From: Erigeron canadensis
Lineage: Eukaryota > Streptophyta > Magnoliopsida > Asterales > Asteraceae
Assembly (NCBI RefSeq): GCF_010389155.1
Contig: NC_057766.1
Location: 30,761,516-30,825,515, forward strand
Reading direction: 5' to 3'
DNA: 64,000 bases
Part shown: positions 38,261-50,870 of the stretch, in pieces
Position numbering within the stretch: the stretch's first letter is position 1
How the letters are laid out: each line of letters opens with the position of its first letter
Notes under the pieces: generated by a model
The model's input: only the letters and a program-made list of their open reading frames with translations
Database searches by the model: none
Told to the model about the DNA's origin: nothing
Translations under genes and position numbers: made by a program

Positions 38261-38725
38261 ATTTTTTTCCTTTTTAATTTTAGCATTATATTTCCTTTTA
38301 AAATAAGTGTAGGAAAAAAAACCAATTGAAAAGCGATACGGTAATATCTAAATAGTGGAACAGGGAGTGACGTACGTATTTTTTCCTTTTCAATTTTCGC
38401 GTTTTTTCCTTTTGAAATATCCGAAAAAAACCAAATCAGAATACGATATAACAAAATCTAAATAGTGCAACAATATGTGACATGGACAATTGGGGTTGAC
38501 TACTTAACACTAAACTTCGTGCATTTCAAGTTCGTTGCAGAAACTAAAAGGGATGACACCCATTATTATATTATATTTATATTAATTGAAAAGGAAAAAA
38601 AAACGCGAAAATTGAGTAGAAAAAAACACAAAAACAAGAAACATAGTCGAAGAAACATACCCAATCAGAATACGATATGGTAAAACCAAAATAGTAGAAC
38701 ACAATATGACGTGGACAAATCGTAA
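38261..38725. repeat. Three diverged copies of a short repeat
   Basis: A phrase like CAATCAGAATACGATAT..AAATAGTGGAACA..GTGACGTGG recurs at about 38320-38376, 38434-38485 and 38668-38725. The first two are preceded by TTTTTTCCTTTT blocks; an inverted version, AAAAGGAAAAAAAAACGCG, occurs near 38590. It looks like a partly inverted local amplification. Short ORFs over it are not credible genes. Confidence 0.55.
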
Positions 38726-39248
38726 TTCACCACGCGTAAGACGGGTTACTATACAAAATGAGCTCAATAAATGGTAGCAAATCTGAGTTGGAAACCAAAA
38801 GAAATTAATAATGGGCCAAAAAAATGGATCAAATTCACTTCCATGGAAGCCCCAAAAAGTCATGGAACAAAAAAAAGCCCAACAAAAAAATAATAATGGG
38901 CCAAAAAAGCCCAATACTATTCACTTCTATAATTTGTATTATAGGATACAATCGGTATTTTTGCCCAAAAGTTGATTACTATTCACTTTGGTTATTTTGC
39001 CGACAAAATTTTTAATGGTTTTTTTAGTTTCCCCAAAAACCAAACCCGGTCCTAAAGTCAGAAAACCGAAACCGGTTTTAAACCGACGGGTTTTTTCATA
39101 ACCCGAATTGGTTTTGGTTAAACTTGGACATGATCGGGTTCGGTTTCGGGTTGATTTTCAAGTTCGGCTTTTGACTCGGGGTTTTTCCTCCCACCTTTAA
39201 ATGTAATACTGTACTAAATAGTATACTGGGCCATTAGTTTGGATTATG
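38726..39248. other. Intergenic with a hAT-like remnant
   Basis: About 39025-39200 carries dense CCGAAACCGG and TCGGTTTCGGG motifs like hAT subterminal regions and ends TTTTTCCTCCCACC, but no matching partner end was found. Confidence 0.4.
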
Positions 39249-39256
39249 TAAACAAC

Positions 39257-39893
39257 CAGAGCCGGTCTTGCTAGTGGACTAGCTGGGCACAGGCCCAAGG
39301 CAGAAAAGGGCTAAGAGGCAGCAGGCTTGTAGGCTAGACTTATATACACTCGAATTTAGGTGACCATTCGGCCACAGGTTTTATCAGCCTATAAAATTAA
39401 AAATAGGTTTAGAGTTTTAAAAAATTAAAGTAATAGATTTTAGACCAAATTTCATTCTACTTTTTCCTCACTTTTAATCTTTTATTAATATTGTTACTAC
39501 CGTAGTACTCTTGGAGGAGACTTTTTGAATAAATTAAAAGTTGACATCGATTCAAGATCTTACATCATTCATCAATCCACACAACCTTTTTCTATTTGAA
39601 GGTGACATCTTCCCATTATATTTTTAATTTAATTAAAATAGTTGAAGTTTTTCAAATAAAAAAAAATACATGTAGACATCATTTTAAGTGATTCGTATGT
39701 TGTAATTTCAATTCAAAGTTTACCTCTTCAAATTTTAAATTTGTAACTTTCTATTTATATTAATAAAATTGTCATAGGGATTCCGATGCTCTGGGCTAAA
39801 TGATTAAGATGATGTGTTGTATTATTTAAAGTTTTTAATATGAGCATCATTTTGATCAGCCCCGGAGCATCAGAATACTCTGAACCGGCTCTG
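39257..39893. mobile_element. Non-autonomous hAT element, 637 bp
   Basis: Ends CAGAGCCGGTC and GAACCGGCTCTG are an inverted pair. Flanks TAAACAAC (39249-39256) and TAAACAGC (39894-39901) match in 7 of 8 positions, an 8-bp hAT duplication. No transposase ORF. Confidence 0.85.
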
Positions 39894-39901
39894 TAAACAG
39901 C

Positions 39902-42900
39902 TTACATGGTCGTGTATATACATCTAGTATCATAATGGAGCCTATTCCTATACGAAACACAGTTTAATATGATCATTTGGTTCATCATGTAAAATTAGTC
40001 AAAGTGCTATTATTATAACAATCTTAGTTAAACAAATTAAACACTTATATCTTTCATCTACTCATTGATCTGAAAATTGTTTGTACATTTTACTATTTTA
40101 TCCTGTAAGAAGTATTATGGGACAAACAAAAAATGAAACACAAACCATTAGTTGCATACTTGCATAGGAATTGAGTTCTGTCCTATTAAGCAAAAGGGAT
40201 CTTGTATGACACAAATCTTTATTACTCTCATTTACACCGAACACCTCTTTATTCACACGCTTATTCAAATTTCTAACATGGTTTTTTCCCGATATGATGT
40301 ATAGATGATGGGGGATAAAGCTTCAGTTTCATAAACGGTCGTACTGTATAACATTATGAGAAGATATGTATAATTAGAGTACCATTGATGTATGAACTGT
40401 TGATATTGATTTGAAAAGAAAAAAAAGATACTATATCAACCATTTAGATAGGGAACTTACTTTTTATCAACGTGAAGAAAAGTAGTTAAGGCTAGAATGA
40501 AAAAAAAAAAGAAAAAAGACCAGTCTCTGGTCTCCCAAAGAGTGCTCTTAGTTTTTGGAATCCCTTTTAAAAAAAATTGATTGTGTCTTTCGGTCATATT
40601 ATTTTATATGTGAGTACCAATAATTGTGTAGTACTCGTATCATCAAAATAGAAAAAGAAAAGCAAAAAAAGTTAGAAAGAAGAGTCTATCATGTTTAATA
40701 ATCATGGTTAATGCACTAATAGATTCAGATTAGGTGTACTTTCTATCTATTTCTTTAACACGCTTGTATCTTCTCGACGAAAACGTATATCTTTTAATTT
40801 GTATTATTTTACTTCTCTAAATCAGGATAAAAAAAAAAGATAGCAAAGAGATAGGGAATGAAGTGAAAATAGCTGATCAGAATTGATATATGAGACAAAC
40901 AGATAAACATAATTGATAATAATAATAATAATCATAAATTTACAAACATAAGTTTTATATAATAATCAAACATAATTTTGATACAAAAAGAAAAAGGAAA
41001 CGGAAAAAAGAAAATGGAAAGCTGGCCAAAAATTGGGCTGGGCCCAAAAGATTTATAGACAGATTCGTGAATCCTGGGTCTTTGGAGGATGTTCCCCACC
41101 AATCATAAAGTTGCTTTTACACTGTGTTACTAGTATTTTTTTTTTAAGGAAAAACGGACAAATGGCTAACACTCTCAACTTTGATATGTCCATGCCGGGT
41201 CCAAATCTTGACAATGCCCTAAAAGGTTTGCTCTCCCATGTATAGATGGGTACACCAAACGATGCATGACTGTCCCGCCCACCATACTCGGCTATGATGT
41301 CTTTAATATCATTTGGTAATACCCGAAAGCCGTAAGTAATATAATGAGTTGTCTATATACCTTTGGATCACAATTCACAACTATAACATAGTATTAATCA
41401 AAAATGAATTACGAGTATTAATCATTTTTAATGATCACCTACAAAATAATCAGATTAACCAACACAATTGGATGCCCTGTTAACGAAAGTTTGATAAATA
41501 TATTGTAGGAATAAAATCAATAAACCTTAAAGTTAATTTAAACACAAAGAAAACCAAGTACATGCAAGAAAATACTCGAAAACTAATCAAACGATCTTTG
41601 GTTTGATAGTACAATGATTTCGGCTCACCCCTCCTCTTTTTATAGAGGAAGATAGACATCCAGTTAATTTCGATCCTAGTATAAATAAAACTTGTATCTT
41701 ACCTAGACGGCTAGTTAATCTTATACAGATACAATTAGTTAATCTAGCTTACTCATATACGATGACTAATTATTTAATTTGGTATATATTTTACACGTAG
41801 AAACCTTACAATCATCACACTCGACATGTAATATTTTTGTGAAAATCTTTTATTATCTTGCAAAAAGTTATAACACTATAAAGGTTTTATAGTTGAAGAT
41901 ACCACTACCAAAATGCAATTGAATGATTGGTTGAAACATGAGGTCATGGTATATCTTAACTTTTATTATGCTTTATAGTTGAATAACTTTTGATTTTTAA
42001 TTGTTTGGGAGACGCGGGTTTGGTCAAATTAATTTCTTTATAACTTTCAAAGGAAGGAAAAGGACAAAAGCATAGCCCTCCCTTATCACTTATCAAAGCT
42101 GTTTCTAGACAGATCACAATATCATAAACATATAATACATATATTTCATTTTCATGATCTAGTTTTTTTTCTAATTCAATAATTGATACGGGGGAATACA
42201 TACGTGATAATTGATATTGAGGAAGAATTATAAGACTGTAAACAACGAACAGAGAATTCGGGACCAGTTCATGAAAATATTAGAGGAGAAATTAGTAATC
42301 TGAATCTTAACAGAAATAAAAAAGAAAATAATACTAACAACGGCTTTTATGCCATATGTTATGAATCCTAAAAAACAATAGAGTATGGTTTCACACTTTC
42401 AAGCAACAAAAATAAAAATAAATTTCAAATGATAAAGATTAAAAAATAAATAAATTTTGACGTGATAATAACAAAAAAAAAAAGAAAAAAAAAACATTAT
42501 ACACAAAATTATTCTTCTTATTTTTCAATATATTCCATGAGACTAAAATCAAAGTATTACATTAGGATTGAAACTTAACTAGTTGTATTTGAATTTCAAC
42601 AAGTCGAAACCTTAATTAGCTAGTTTAAATATGAAAAACGTAGTCAATTCTATTACTTTGCTCTCTTTCCTTTGGATTTCTAACCGTAACAAGAAAAATA
42701 GCATTTGTTGTTGGGTGACTGTGATTAAGGAATGACATGGTTGCATATGGATTTTTATTGGGATATATGCTGCTATCTTGGAATGGAAGTATAGTAGCGG
42801 CCACAACTTATTGGTGCCTTGCTATACACAAACTGATCGATGATCTTCTTTATGGCCTACAATGGTTGCTGTTTCTTCTTTCACTTTGTCGTGGTTTAGT

Positions 42901-42977
42901 CATATTCTTGTCTCTAGCTTGTGTTACTTTTATCTAGGCGTATGGTATCCCGACCAGACTTTTGGTAATTCAACCAC
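39902..42977. other. Intergenic, no gene seen
   Basis: About 3 kb of AT-rich DNA. About 41504-41810 has LTR-like features (TGTAGGAATAAAATC start, CTCTTTTTATAGAGG, CCTTACA end) but the 5-bp flanks differ, so no call is made. No ORF with a domain. Confidence 0.4.
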
Positions 42978-43105
42978 ACTATTTGCAGCGATTATCGTTG
43001 GAAATAGTAGTGTTTTTGTCCATATCCAACTATTTGCAGCGATTACTGACAGGGGGCCCGCTATTACTTTGCCAAAACTACTATCGCTGCAAATAGTAGT
43101 TCAGG
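42978..43105. repeat. Foldback built on CTATTTGCAGCGAT
   Basis: CACTATTTGCAGCGATTATC folds on the following GTTGGAAATAGTAGTG. A second copy, CAACTATTTGCAGCGATTAC, is inverted against CTATCGCTGCAAATAGTAGT. Two nested hairpins within 128 bp, possibly the ends of a very short CACTA-like or other TIR element. Confidence 0.55.
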
Positions 43106-43414
43106 TCGAGATACCAAAAAACAATGGTAGGGATACGGGCTGCGTTTTTGTATCTCATGGTTTGGCAGCTTGTTGTTTTTTAGAGGATAGGTCCTCAAGA
43201 CATGATTGGGTCTACATAAAAAAACACTACAATAATGTAAAAACCGGTGGCTCAACTTTCGTTTGGTTAGAAATTTTTCTACATTGATAGTTAACTTTCA
43301 TTCTTAAATTTGTTTTTCACAGAGAATGAACCGAGTCTCATATATATAATTTGGCATTTTTATATTTAGGTGTTGATTCATGTGATGTGTTTGTGATATG
43401 CGTGATCATTTATA
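43106..43414. other. Intergenic, no gene seen
   Basis: Nothing recognised; open frames here overlap the foldback and have no domain. Confidence 0.3.
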
Positions 43415-43948
43415 TCTTTATATATTATTAAGGGATAACTGCAGAAAATATAAAGCACCTTTCGACCAATTCACGAAAATAGCAGTGACCTTTAAAAATT
43501 TATTTTTTAGAAAAAAACTTTCATTTATTCCCGAAAGTTGTAACATTTAACACGCGTACATGATGACATGGACATTTTTCGGTTACGTGGCATTTTTTAC
43601 TTTTTATTTTCTGGAGTTTCATGAATTGGTCACTTTTTGTGAATTGATCACTTCTATGTAAATTTTATCAGTCGTGTTATTTCCCCAAAAAATTTTATCA
43701 GTCTTTGACTATTTATTTTTTTTAATTGCCTTGGTCTCCTCCTCTACAATTGCAAGTGGTTATTTTTCATGGTTATTGTTTGCACTTCATTATTTTTCGC
43801 ACCTAATCCGCGACTTATTTTTAGAATGATATATACGGTTAGATCCTACATTAACGCATCTCATGAAAGTAAATTAAACGCTATAAACCGTTACGGTGTC
43901 TAAAGCGTTATACACCGTCGCCGCGCAAACGCACGGGCACCACTCTAG
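43415..43948 (+). mobile_element. Helitron-like element, 534 bp
   Basis: Starts A|TCTTTATATATTATTAAGGG and ends GCCGCGCAAACGCACGGGCA-CCACT-CTAG|T, matching 5' TC, a GC-rich 3' hairpin, CTAG and A/T flanks. No coding. Confidence 0.65.
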
Positions 43949-44231
43949 TCTACTTAAGTGGATGTCTAATTATAAAATAAAAGTATAAAAAAAAAGAGAG
44001 AAAGGAAAACCAACGTGTTATCTTCTTAATTATATATATTCCCTTTCCATACCTACTCTCTGTGTTAATTTCCAACACTTTCAGTTTAGAACTGAGAGCG
44101 ACTTTCTGTTTTTAGGAGATTAATTTATTTATTTTTTAAATAAACTACTACTACTACTTTATTTAAATTAAATACAACAAAAAAAACACTATCATCAAGG
44201 TTTGAATCATGATTTTTTTCTCGATTAAGAG
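43949..44231. other. Spacer left of the gypsy element
   Basis: AT-rich; no gene. Confidence 0.3.
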
Positions 44232-44236
44232 GTCAA

Positions 44237-46394
44237 TGTCACACCCCACCTTAGGCGGAATCGTAGGATATGACTAAAAGATATAGCAATGGCACATGGA
44301 CTTTATAATAGAGTCATACTAAATGGAATTCAAATAAATGTAAATTCCATAAACGGAAAGTCTAGGCAGCACGCCTCAAATAGCAAAGAAGTAATAATTG
44401 CAAATAGCGTTCAACGTTTCACATGCAATCTAGGAGTCCATGAAGGATCTCTTTATTGGTCTTCCTAAAGTCCATAAGCTCAATCTTCTTAAGCATTGTT
44501 ATTACCTGAAAATGAATGCTCGAAAATGTCAACATAATGTTGGTGAGTTCGTAGGTTTAAAGGAATACAAATGAGTTTGCTGTGCATGATATATCAAGTT
44601 TTGGACAATAGCGTAAATATAAACATGTAGTAGCATACTAAATAATGATCAATGCCATCATAGTTATCCAACAACAAAATCCTCATCACTCCTGCCAACA
44701 ACTCAATCATGTTTTAAATACCAACAACTACCAGCTGGAGTATAAAGTTGGTCGATAGTTTTCCAATAGTCTTCAATAGATATCAAAAGACATCTATTGC
44801 ATCAAAGAAATCAATACAAGCAAGCTAGCATACACAATTTCATAATTACACGTATTTGTCCATGAAAACAAACAAGTTTTGGCACAGCTAGTAAAGAAAT
44901 GAAAAGTGTTTTGAGCATCATTTTCCCCCAAGAAATAATATAAAAAGGGGCCACGAAACTCACCTCAACAAGCAAGTAGTTATGCAAATCCAACAAGGTC
45001 GCTAGAATCTACACAACATATAAATATGAACAAGTTACAATTATGGACATGGTCAAGAACCGTCCATTGTAACCCGTATTTGATGAAATACACATATGGC
45101 TACATTCAAAATATTCACAACTGATTTTTTTCATATATTATTAAGTTACAAGTCACATAACTTAATATATAATATTTGTTTTACTGATTTAAGATTAAAT
45201 TCTACAAGTTCATATTAACTGAAATTTTTGGTAACTTTATCTATTTTTTATTAGGATGAAACGAATGATTCAAGATTCCAAATCTTAACTACAGTTACCT
45301 TAGAGTGTTATATACTTACATGAATTTTTACATAATTTATTTGGCACGTTAACTATTTTTAAAAATTCAATGATTACAGACTAGTCAGAAAAATCACTGT
45401 TCGCACACAGAAAAGTTTTATAAAAGTTAAGGGCTTTCGAAGATTCAAAAAAATCCAATTTTTTTACTGTACAATCTTAACATCTCAAAAAAGTTTCTGG
45501 AGAAAAATAATTGTCCAGTTCATAAAATCGACCAAGATATGACTATTTGAAGTCGACCAAAATCTGTTCGGAAAACTCAGCTTTGCGCAGTTTTGTTATA
45601 AAATTCGTTTGACAACCTTAAACTTCATATTTTGACACGAAACCACTTCCACCAGAAAGTAGACTTCCTGAACTTAATTTTAGACACCAAAAACGTGACT
45701 TAACCATCTCCCATGACCAAGATACGACCTTTCAAAGTTAACAAAACGAATCTGTCCAGATTCTGAAATAACCCAAACTTACTGTTTTAAAGACTACTAC
45801 AACTAATATTTATATATAAACTTTCAAATCTTTCCAACACCTAATTAAATCTGTTATTATGATTTTCATGCCTTCATAATTGGATTTCTTTTATTACATT
45901 AATTATTATGCTTCATTAAATACTTAAACTTTTAACATTAATATGATTTATACTTCAAGCTTTTGATTTAACCCTAAAAAAAAACCCTTTCATTCATTAT
46001 TATAAATTTGCCATAATATATATTCATCAAATAGGTTACTTATAAATAAAAATTAATAAATAAAAAAAATATGCTTATATATATATATATATTAATAATT
46101 AAAAAGACTAATATATGAAAAGAGAAGACAAGTGATTTTACCCCAAGATTGATGATCTTCTTCTTAGATACCTTGAAAAGAAGAATAGAATATAATCTTT
46201 AAGAATTTTATTATTAATTGTAATTTAAATCAAGATTCAATAGAATTATAATTAAACTTACCAAAGTTTGCTTTGACAATGAGATGATTAATAATAATAA
46301 AAAAATATTCTATGTTGTGATGTTTGTTTGTTGATCGGCAAAAGAAAATCAAGAAGGGTTTTGGTTTGTTTTTTTTTTATTATTATTATTTAGT

Positions 46395-46428
<34 letters not shown>

Positions 46429-46912
46429 AGATAAGTGTTTTAGTTAGTTTATGATTAGACTTAATGTATCATAAGAATTCTAATGGAATTAAAATTCCTT
46501 GCTCACCATTAAATTGTTGTAATATATATATGACTAAAATTTTTTTACTAAACATATGATATTTTACTATTACTATTACCATCTTACTACTTATACTAAT
46601 TATATATTACTTTTATAATTATTGATTTCGTTCACCACTAAATAGCGTATACTAATTTATCAATGTCTAGAAATAAATATGACTAACAATTACAAGTCTA
46701 GAAATTACGGGGATAGTTATAGTCATCTACGTTTAGGAAGATCAAATATCTCAATCCTAACTATTGAAATTCAAGTAATAGAAATCCCATATTGGAAATG
46801 ATCACCACATTTCTATGCTTGTTATACTATATAGGCATATTGACTAGTCAAGAAATTTGGAATGTAAGTTAGAGACTATAATAAATTACCAGTTTTGGTG
46901 ACAGATGTCACA
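44237..46912 (-). repeat. 3' LTR of the gypsy element
   Basis: 2,676 bp, TGTCACACCCCACC ... GACAGATGTCACA on the + strand. It is near-identical to 52787-55499. It holds a (TA)n run at about 46400-46425. Confidence 0.95.
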
Positions 46913-46925
46913 GTCTCCCCTACTT
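46913..46925 (-). promoter_or_regulatory. Polypurine tract of the gypsy element
   Basis: Minus strand AAGTAGGGGAGAC directly before the LTR start TGTGACATC; primes plus-strand DNA synthesis in this element class. Confidence 0.75.
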
Positions 46926-47381
46926 GAGAGAATTTCGTCTCGAAATTCTGTTGGAGTTACGGTTGAAAGACGTAGCATCAAATAGATGTGGATATTTGAT
47001 TTTCATTTGATCCTCTCGCTCCCAAGTAAACTCTAGCCCTCGCTTTGAATTCCACCGGACCTTGACAATTGGGATTTTACTACGTTTTAATGTCTTAAGT
47101 TCTCGATCCATGATCTCAACTGGTTCTTCCACAAAATGTAACTTGTCATCAATCTTAATGTCGTCTAGCGGTACATGCAAACTTGTATCCGCGAGACATT
47201 TCTTGAGATTTGACACGTGGAATGTATCATGTATCCTACTTAGTTCTTGAGGTAGTCTTAAACGATAAGCTACCGGACCAATCCGTTCAACAATTTCAAA
47301 CGGTCCAACGTACCTTGGTGCCAACTTTCCTTTCTTTCCAAATCGAACCATGCCCTTCCAAGGTGACACTTTAAGTAACAC
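46920..47381 (-). CDS. Gypsy pol, segment 3: integrase C-terminus with chromodomain-like module
   Basis: Reads the conserved integrase C-terminal block ([40 protein letters not shown]), then [20 protein letters not shown] followed by [18 protein letters not shown]. The last part fits the chromodomain-like tail of plant chromoviruses, thought to direct integration to particular chromatin. It follows segment 2 across a frameshift near 47395-47402, so it cannot be translated continuously with it. Confidence 0.85.
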   Translation of the reverse strand: MLLKVSPWKGMVRFGKKGKLAPRYVGPFEIVERIGPVAYRLRLPQELSRIHDTFHVSNLKKCLADTSLHVPLDDIKIDDKLHFVEEPVEIMDRELKTLKRSKIPIVKVRWNSKRGLEFTWEREDQMKIKYPHLFDATSFNRNSNRISRRNSLK

Positions 47382-48181
47382 TTTATCACCAACATTAATT
47401 CTAAAGGCCTTCGCCGTTTGTCGGCGTAGCTCTTTTGGCGGTCTCTAGCTGCTTTCAGTCTTTCTTTGATTTGAAAAATCCTATCTGTTGTCTCTTGTAC
47501 AATCTCCGGACCAATCAACTGACTTTCTCCAACCTCAGCCCAAACAACAGGTGAGCGACATTTCCGTCCATATAAAGCTTCAAATGGAGCACACTTAATA
47601 CTTGAATGATAACTATTATTGTACGAGAACTCAACTAGAGGAAGGTGAATATCCCAGCTTCCCCCAAAGTCCATCACACACGCCCTAAGCATATCTTCCA
47701 AAGTCTGAATAGTACGCTCACTTTGGCCATCGGTTTGAGGATGGTAAGCCGTACTCAGGTCTAAACGTGTTCCCAATGCCTTTTGCAATGACTGCCAAAA
47801 TCGTGATGTGAAATGACTATCACGATCAGATATAATAGACACCGGAATTCCATGCTTTGCCACTATCTCCTTTATATAAATCCTTGCTAACTGCTCCATT
47901 GTGTAGCTCTCACGGATAGCTATAAAGTGCGCAGACTTTGTCAATCTATCTACTATCACCCAAATCTTGTCATGCCCACTACTAGTTCTTGGCAGCTTTG
48001 TAATAAAATCCATGGTTATTCTTTCCCATTTCCATTCGGGAAGTTGTGGTTGCACTAATAAACCCGGTGGTTTATTATGTTCAGCTTTGACTTTTAGACA
48101 TGTTAAGCATCCACTGACATAACTGGCTATATCTCTTTTCATTCCCGGCCACCAATACAAATCCTTAAGGTCGTGATACAT
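47270..48181 (-). CDS. Gypsy pol, segment 2: integrase zinc-binding end and catalytic core
   Basis: Contains the Cys pair of the integrase zinc finger ([11 protein letters not shown]) and the D,D,E core: [23 protein letters not shown] and [14 protein letters not shown] followed by IQTLE. The catalytic residues are present. The reading frame enters by a frameshift from segment 1 near 48190-48200 and leaves by one near 47400; its last 40 or so codons past that point are out of frame. Confidence 0.88.
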   Translation of the reverse strand: MYHDLKDLYWWPGMKRDIASYVSGCLTCLKVKAEHNKPPGLLVQPQLPEWKWERITMDFITKLPRTSSGHDKIWVIVDRLTKSAHFIAIRESYTMEQLARIYIKEIVAKHGIPVSIISDRDSHFTSRFWQSLQKALGTRLDLSTAYHPQTDGQSERTIQTLEDMLRACVMDFGGSWDIHLPLVEFSYNNSYHSSIKCAPFEALYGRKCRSPVVWAEVGESQLIGPEIVQETTDRIFQIKERLKAARDRQKSYADKRRRPLELMLVIKCYLKCHLGRAWFDLERKESWHQGTLDRLKLLNGLVR

Positions 48182-48185
48182 TTTA

Positions 48186-50870
48186 TCAGCTCCCGGGTAC
48201 GGAGTATCTCGTACTATGTGCCTCGTCCAAAATCACTGTTCTTAATCCACCTGTAAGTGGAATCCATATTCGTCCTACAAAGTACAGTACTCCATCCTCT
48301 TTACGCTCCATTTGCTGATCAAGGTCACGTAACCCTTCTTTTTCTACATTGATATTCTGCAATGCTTCATCTTGAGCCCGACTTATCATTGATTTTATAT
48401 CCGAATGAATTGTCATGATCAATGCTCGTACTCGCTTTGGCTTAATTATTTCTTTCCTACTTAACGCGTCAGCCACAACATTCGCCTTACCCGGATGGTA
48501 ACGAATCTCACAATCATAGTCACTAAATAATTCAATCCACCGCCTCTGTCGCATATTCAACTCCTTTTGATCGAAAATATGTTGGAGACTCTTGTGATCG
48601 GTGTAGATCACACTTTTCGTCCCATAGAGATAGTGCCTCCAACATTTGAGTGCAAAAACCACTGCACCAAGCTCCAAGTCATGGGTGGTGTAGTTTTTCT
48701 CATGGATTTTGAGTTGCCGAGAGGCATAAGCAATCACTTTACCCCTTTGCATTAGTACACATCCCAAACCTTGATTTGAAGCATCACAATAAACTACAAA
48801 ATCGTCCGGACCATCGGGGAGGGTAAGAATAGGAGCGTTACATAGATTTTCTTTCAGTGTTTGGAATGCCTTTTCTTGCTTATCTCCCCAATCAAACTTC
48901 TTATCCTTTTGGGTTAACTGAGTAAGTGGTTGAGCGATTTTCGAGAAGTTAGCGATGAATCGTCGATAATACCCGGCCAAGCCTAGAAATGAACGAACCT
49001 CTGATGGCGTCGTAGGAGTCTTCCAATCTTTTACTGCTTCGATCTTACTGGGGTCAACATGGATTCCTTCACTATTCACTACATGCCCAAGGAAATGAAC
49101 TTCTTGTAACCAAAAGTCGCACTTCGAAAACTTAGCAAACAATCTCTCTTTCCCAAGTAGTTCAAGAATCATTTTCAAGTGAGATTCATGTTCTTCCTTA
49201 GACTTCGAATAGATTAAAATGTCATCAATGAATACAATAACAAACTTATCGAGATAGGGTTTGCATACGCAGTTCATCAAATCCATGAAAACTGCGGGTG
49301 CATTAGTCAAACCGAAAGGCATGACTAAGAACTCAAAATGTCCATATCGAGTCCTGAATGCTGTTTTTGGAATATCTGCTTCATTAACTCTGAGTTGATG
49401 ATATCCGGACCGAAGGTCTATTTTCGAGAAGAACTTCGCACCTTGAAGTTGATCGAATAAGTCGTCGATTCTAGGAAGAGGGTAACGATTCTTAACTGTC
49501 AGTTTGTTCAACTCCCGGTAATCGATGCACATACGAAACGAACCATCTTTCTTCTTGACAAACAATACTGGTGCTCCCCAAGGCGAATGACTAGGTCTGA
49601 TGAAGCCTTTTTCTTGGAGCTCTTGGAGTTGATTAGACAGCTCTTGCATTTCGGTAGGTGCTAAACGGTATGGAGCTTTGGCGACTGGCGTCGCTCCCGG
49701 AATAAGATCTATACGGAATTCAACTTGTCTTACAGGAGGTAATCCTGTTAGATCTTCGGGAAAAACTTGTGGGAAATCTCGTACGATAGGAATATCTTCG
49801 AGTTTCTTCTCGTTAGCCTGAATGCCCATGAGGTGCTTCTGATTTTCCTCCGCCCGCTCCCCGTATATGAGTAGCATTTCACTATTTCCTAGCGGTATAC
49901 GGACCACCTTCTCATAGCAAATTATCTCGGCTCTATGCTTCGATAGCCAATCCATACCAATAACTACGTCAAAACTCCTTAACGAGAAAGGCAGAAGGTT
50001 AACACTGAACAGATGACCTTCTATTTCTAAGGTACAATCATTAACGATTCTATCAACTCTATCAAATTTTCCATTAGCTACCTCAACCAAGAAATAAGTA
50101 TTCAATATTATGGGTTCTCTATCTAGGAGTGGCATAAACTTAATAGAAACAAAACTGTACTCAGCACCAGAGTCGAATAATACTGTAGCAAGGTGATTGT
50201 TTAAGGAAAACGTACCCGTCACAATATTTGGATCTTGACGAGCTTCATTTGCTACCATGACAAAAGCTCTACCACGGGCTTGGTTGGCATTATTCCCTTG
50301 ATTCCGATTTCCTCCATTAGCTACCACTTGATTCTGATTGTTAGCTCTTTGTCCTTGATTATTTCCTTGATTCTGAGTTCCACCAATAGCTAGTACTTGA
50401 TTTGGATTATTACCCCTCTGACCCCATGCTCGGTTCAAATTTGGACACGTGTTGCGGTAATGGTTATGACTACCGCACTCATAGCACGTTCCACGGTTAT
50501 TTATCGGGTTAACAGCATTCACCGGAGCCACCTGCTTGACTCCCACTCGACAGTCCCTAGCAAGGTGTCCAAATCGGTTGCAGTTTGTACACAAACGGCA
50601 AGGTGAATTTTGGAAATGATGGAATTGACATTTTGTACACTTTGGAGCAGAACCCGTATATCCGATCTTAGTCGCATCCGTTGCCATCAACCCCGTTGCC
50701 ATTTTTGCCTTCTTGTTATTTCCATCAGTATTCTTTGACCCACTTGTCTCAGTACCATCCTTCCTTTTCTCATTAACCTTAGACAATGACCCATTTCTCA
50801 CCATTTCATCCGTTAAAGATCCTGCTTTCTGAATAGCACTTTGAATCGTGGTTGGCTCAGTTGCTGACAC
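48186..50870 (-). CDS. Gypsy pol, segment 1: zinc knuckles, protease, reverse transcriptase, RNase H
   Basis: About 890 codons, no internal stop. Two CCHC knuckles ([14 protein letters not shown] and [14 protein letters not shown]) near residues 93-140 bind RNA; a preceding [14 protein letters not shown] is a third, irregular Cys/His cluster. Aspartic protease [10 protein letters not shown] at about 230. Reverse transcriptase has [43 protein letters not shown] and the catalytic FIDDILIYS near 545. RNase H has [25 protein letters not shown] and [11 protein letters not shown]. The first codon is GTG, not ATG: the segment continues gag after a frameshift near 50880-50890. It ends early at 48186 because of another frameshift. 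Confidence 0.93.
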   Translation of the reverse strand: MSATEPTTIQSAIQKAGSLTDEMVRNGSLSKVNEKRKDGTETSGSKNTDGNNKKAKMATGLMATDATKIGYTGSAPKCTKCQFHHFQNSPCRLCTNCNRFGHLARDCRVGVKQVAPVNAVNPINNRGTCYECGSHNHYRNTCPNLNRAWGQRGNNPNQVLAIGGTQNQGNNQGQRANNQNQVVANGGNRNQGNNANQARGRAFVMVANEARQDPNIVTGTFSLNNHLATVLFDSGAEYSFVSIKFMPLLDREPIILNTYFLVEVANGKFDRVDRIVNDCTLEIEGHLFSVNLLPFSLRSFDVVIGMDWLSKHRAEIICYEKVVRIPLGNSEMLLIYGERAEENQKHLMGIQANEKKLEDIPIVRDFPQVFPEDLTGLPPVRQVEFRIDLIPGATPVAKAPYRLAPTEMQELSNQLQELQEKGFIRPSHSPWGAPVLFVKKKDGSFRMCIDYRELNKLTVKNRYPLPRIDDLFDQLQGAKFFSKIDLRSGYHQLRVNEADIPKTAFRTRYGHFEFLVMPFGLTNAPAVFMDLMNCVCKPYLDKFVIVFIDDILIYSKSKEEHESHLKMILELLGKERLFAKFSKCDFWLQEVHFLGHVVNSEGIHVDPSKIEAVKDWKTPTTPSEVRSFLGLAGYYRRFIANFSKIAQPLTQLTQKDKKFDWGDKQEKAFQTLKENLCNAPILTLPDGPDDFVVYCDASNQGLGCVLMQRGKVIAYASRQLKIHEKNYTTHDLELGAVVFALKCWRHYLYGTKSVIYTDHKSLQHIFDQKELNMRQRRWIELFSDYDCEIRYHPGKANVVADALSRKEIIKPKRVRALIMTIHSDIKSMISRAQDEALQNINVEKEGLRDLDQQMERKEDGVLYFVGRIWIPLTGGLRTVILDEAHSTRYSVPGS

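Noticed and set aside
38158..38914. Several 70-110-codon ORFs on both strands
   Set aside because: They lie over a local repeat, overlap each other and have biased composition.
41504..41810. Possible LTR (TGTAGG ... CCTTACA)
   Set aside because: The 5-bp flanks TATAT and ATCAT differ and no partner LTR or internal region was found.
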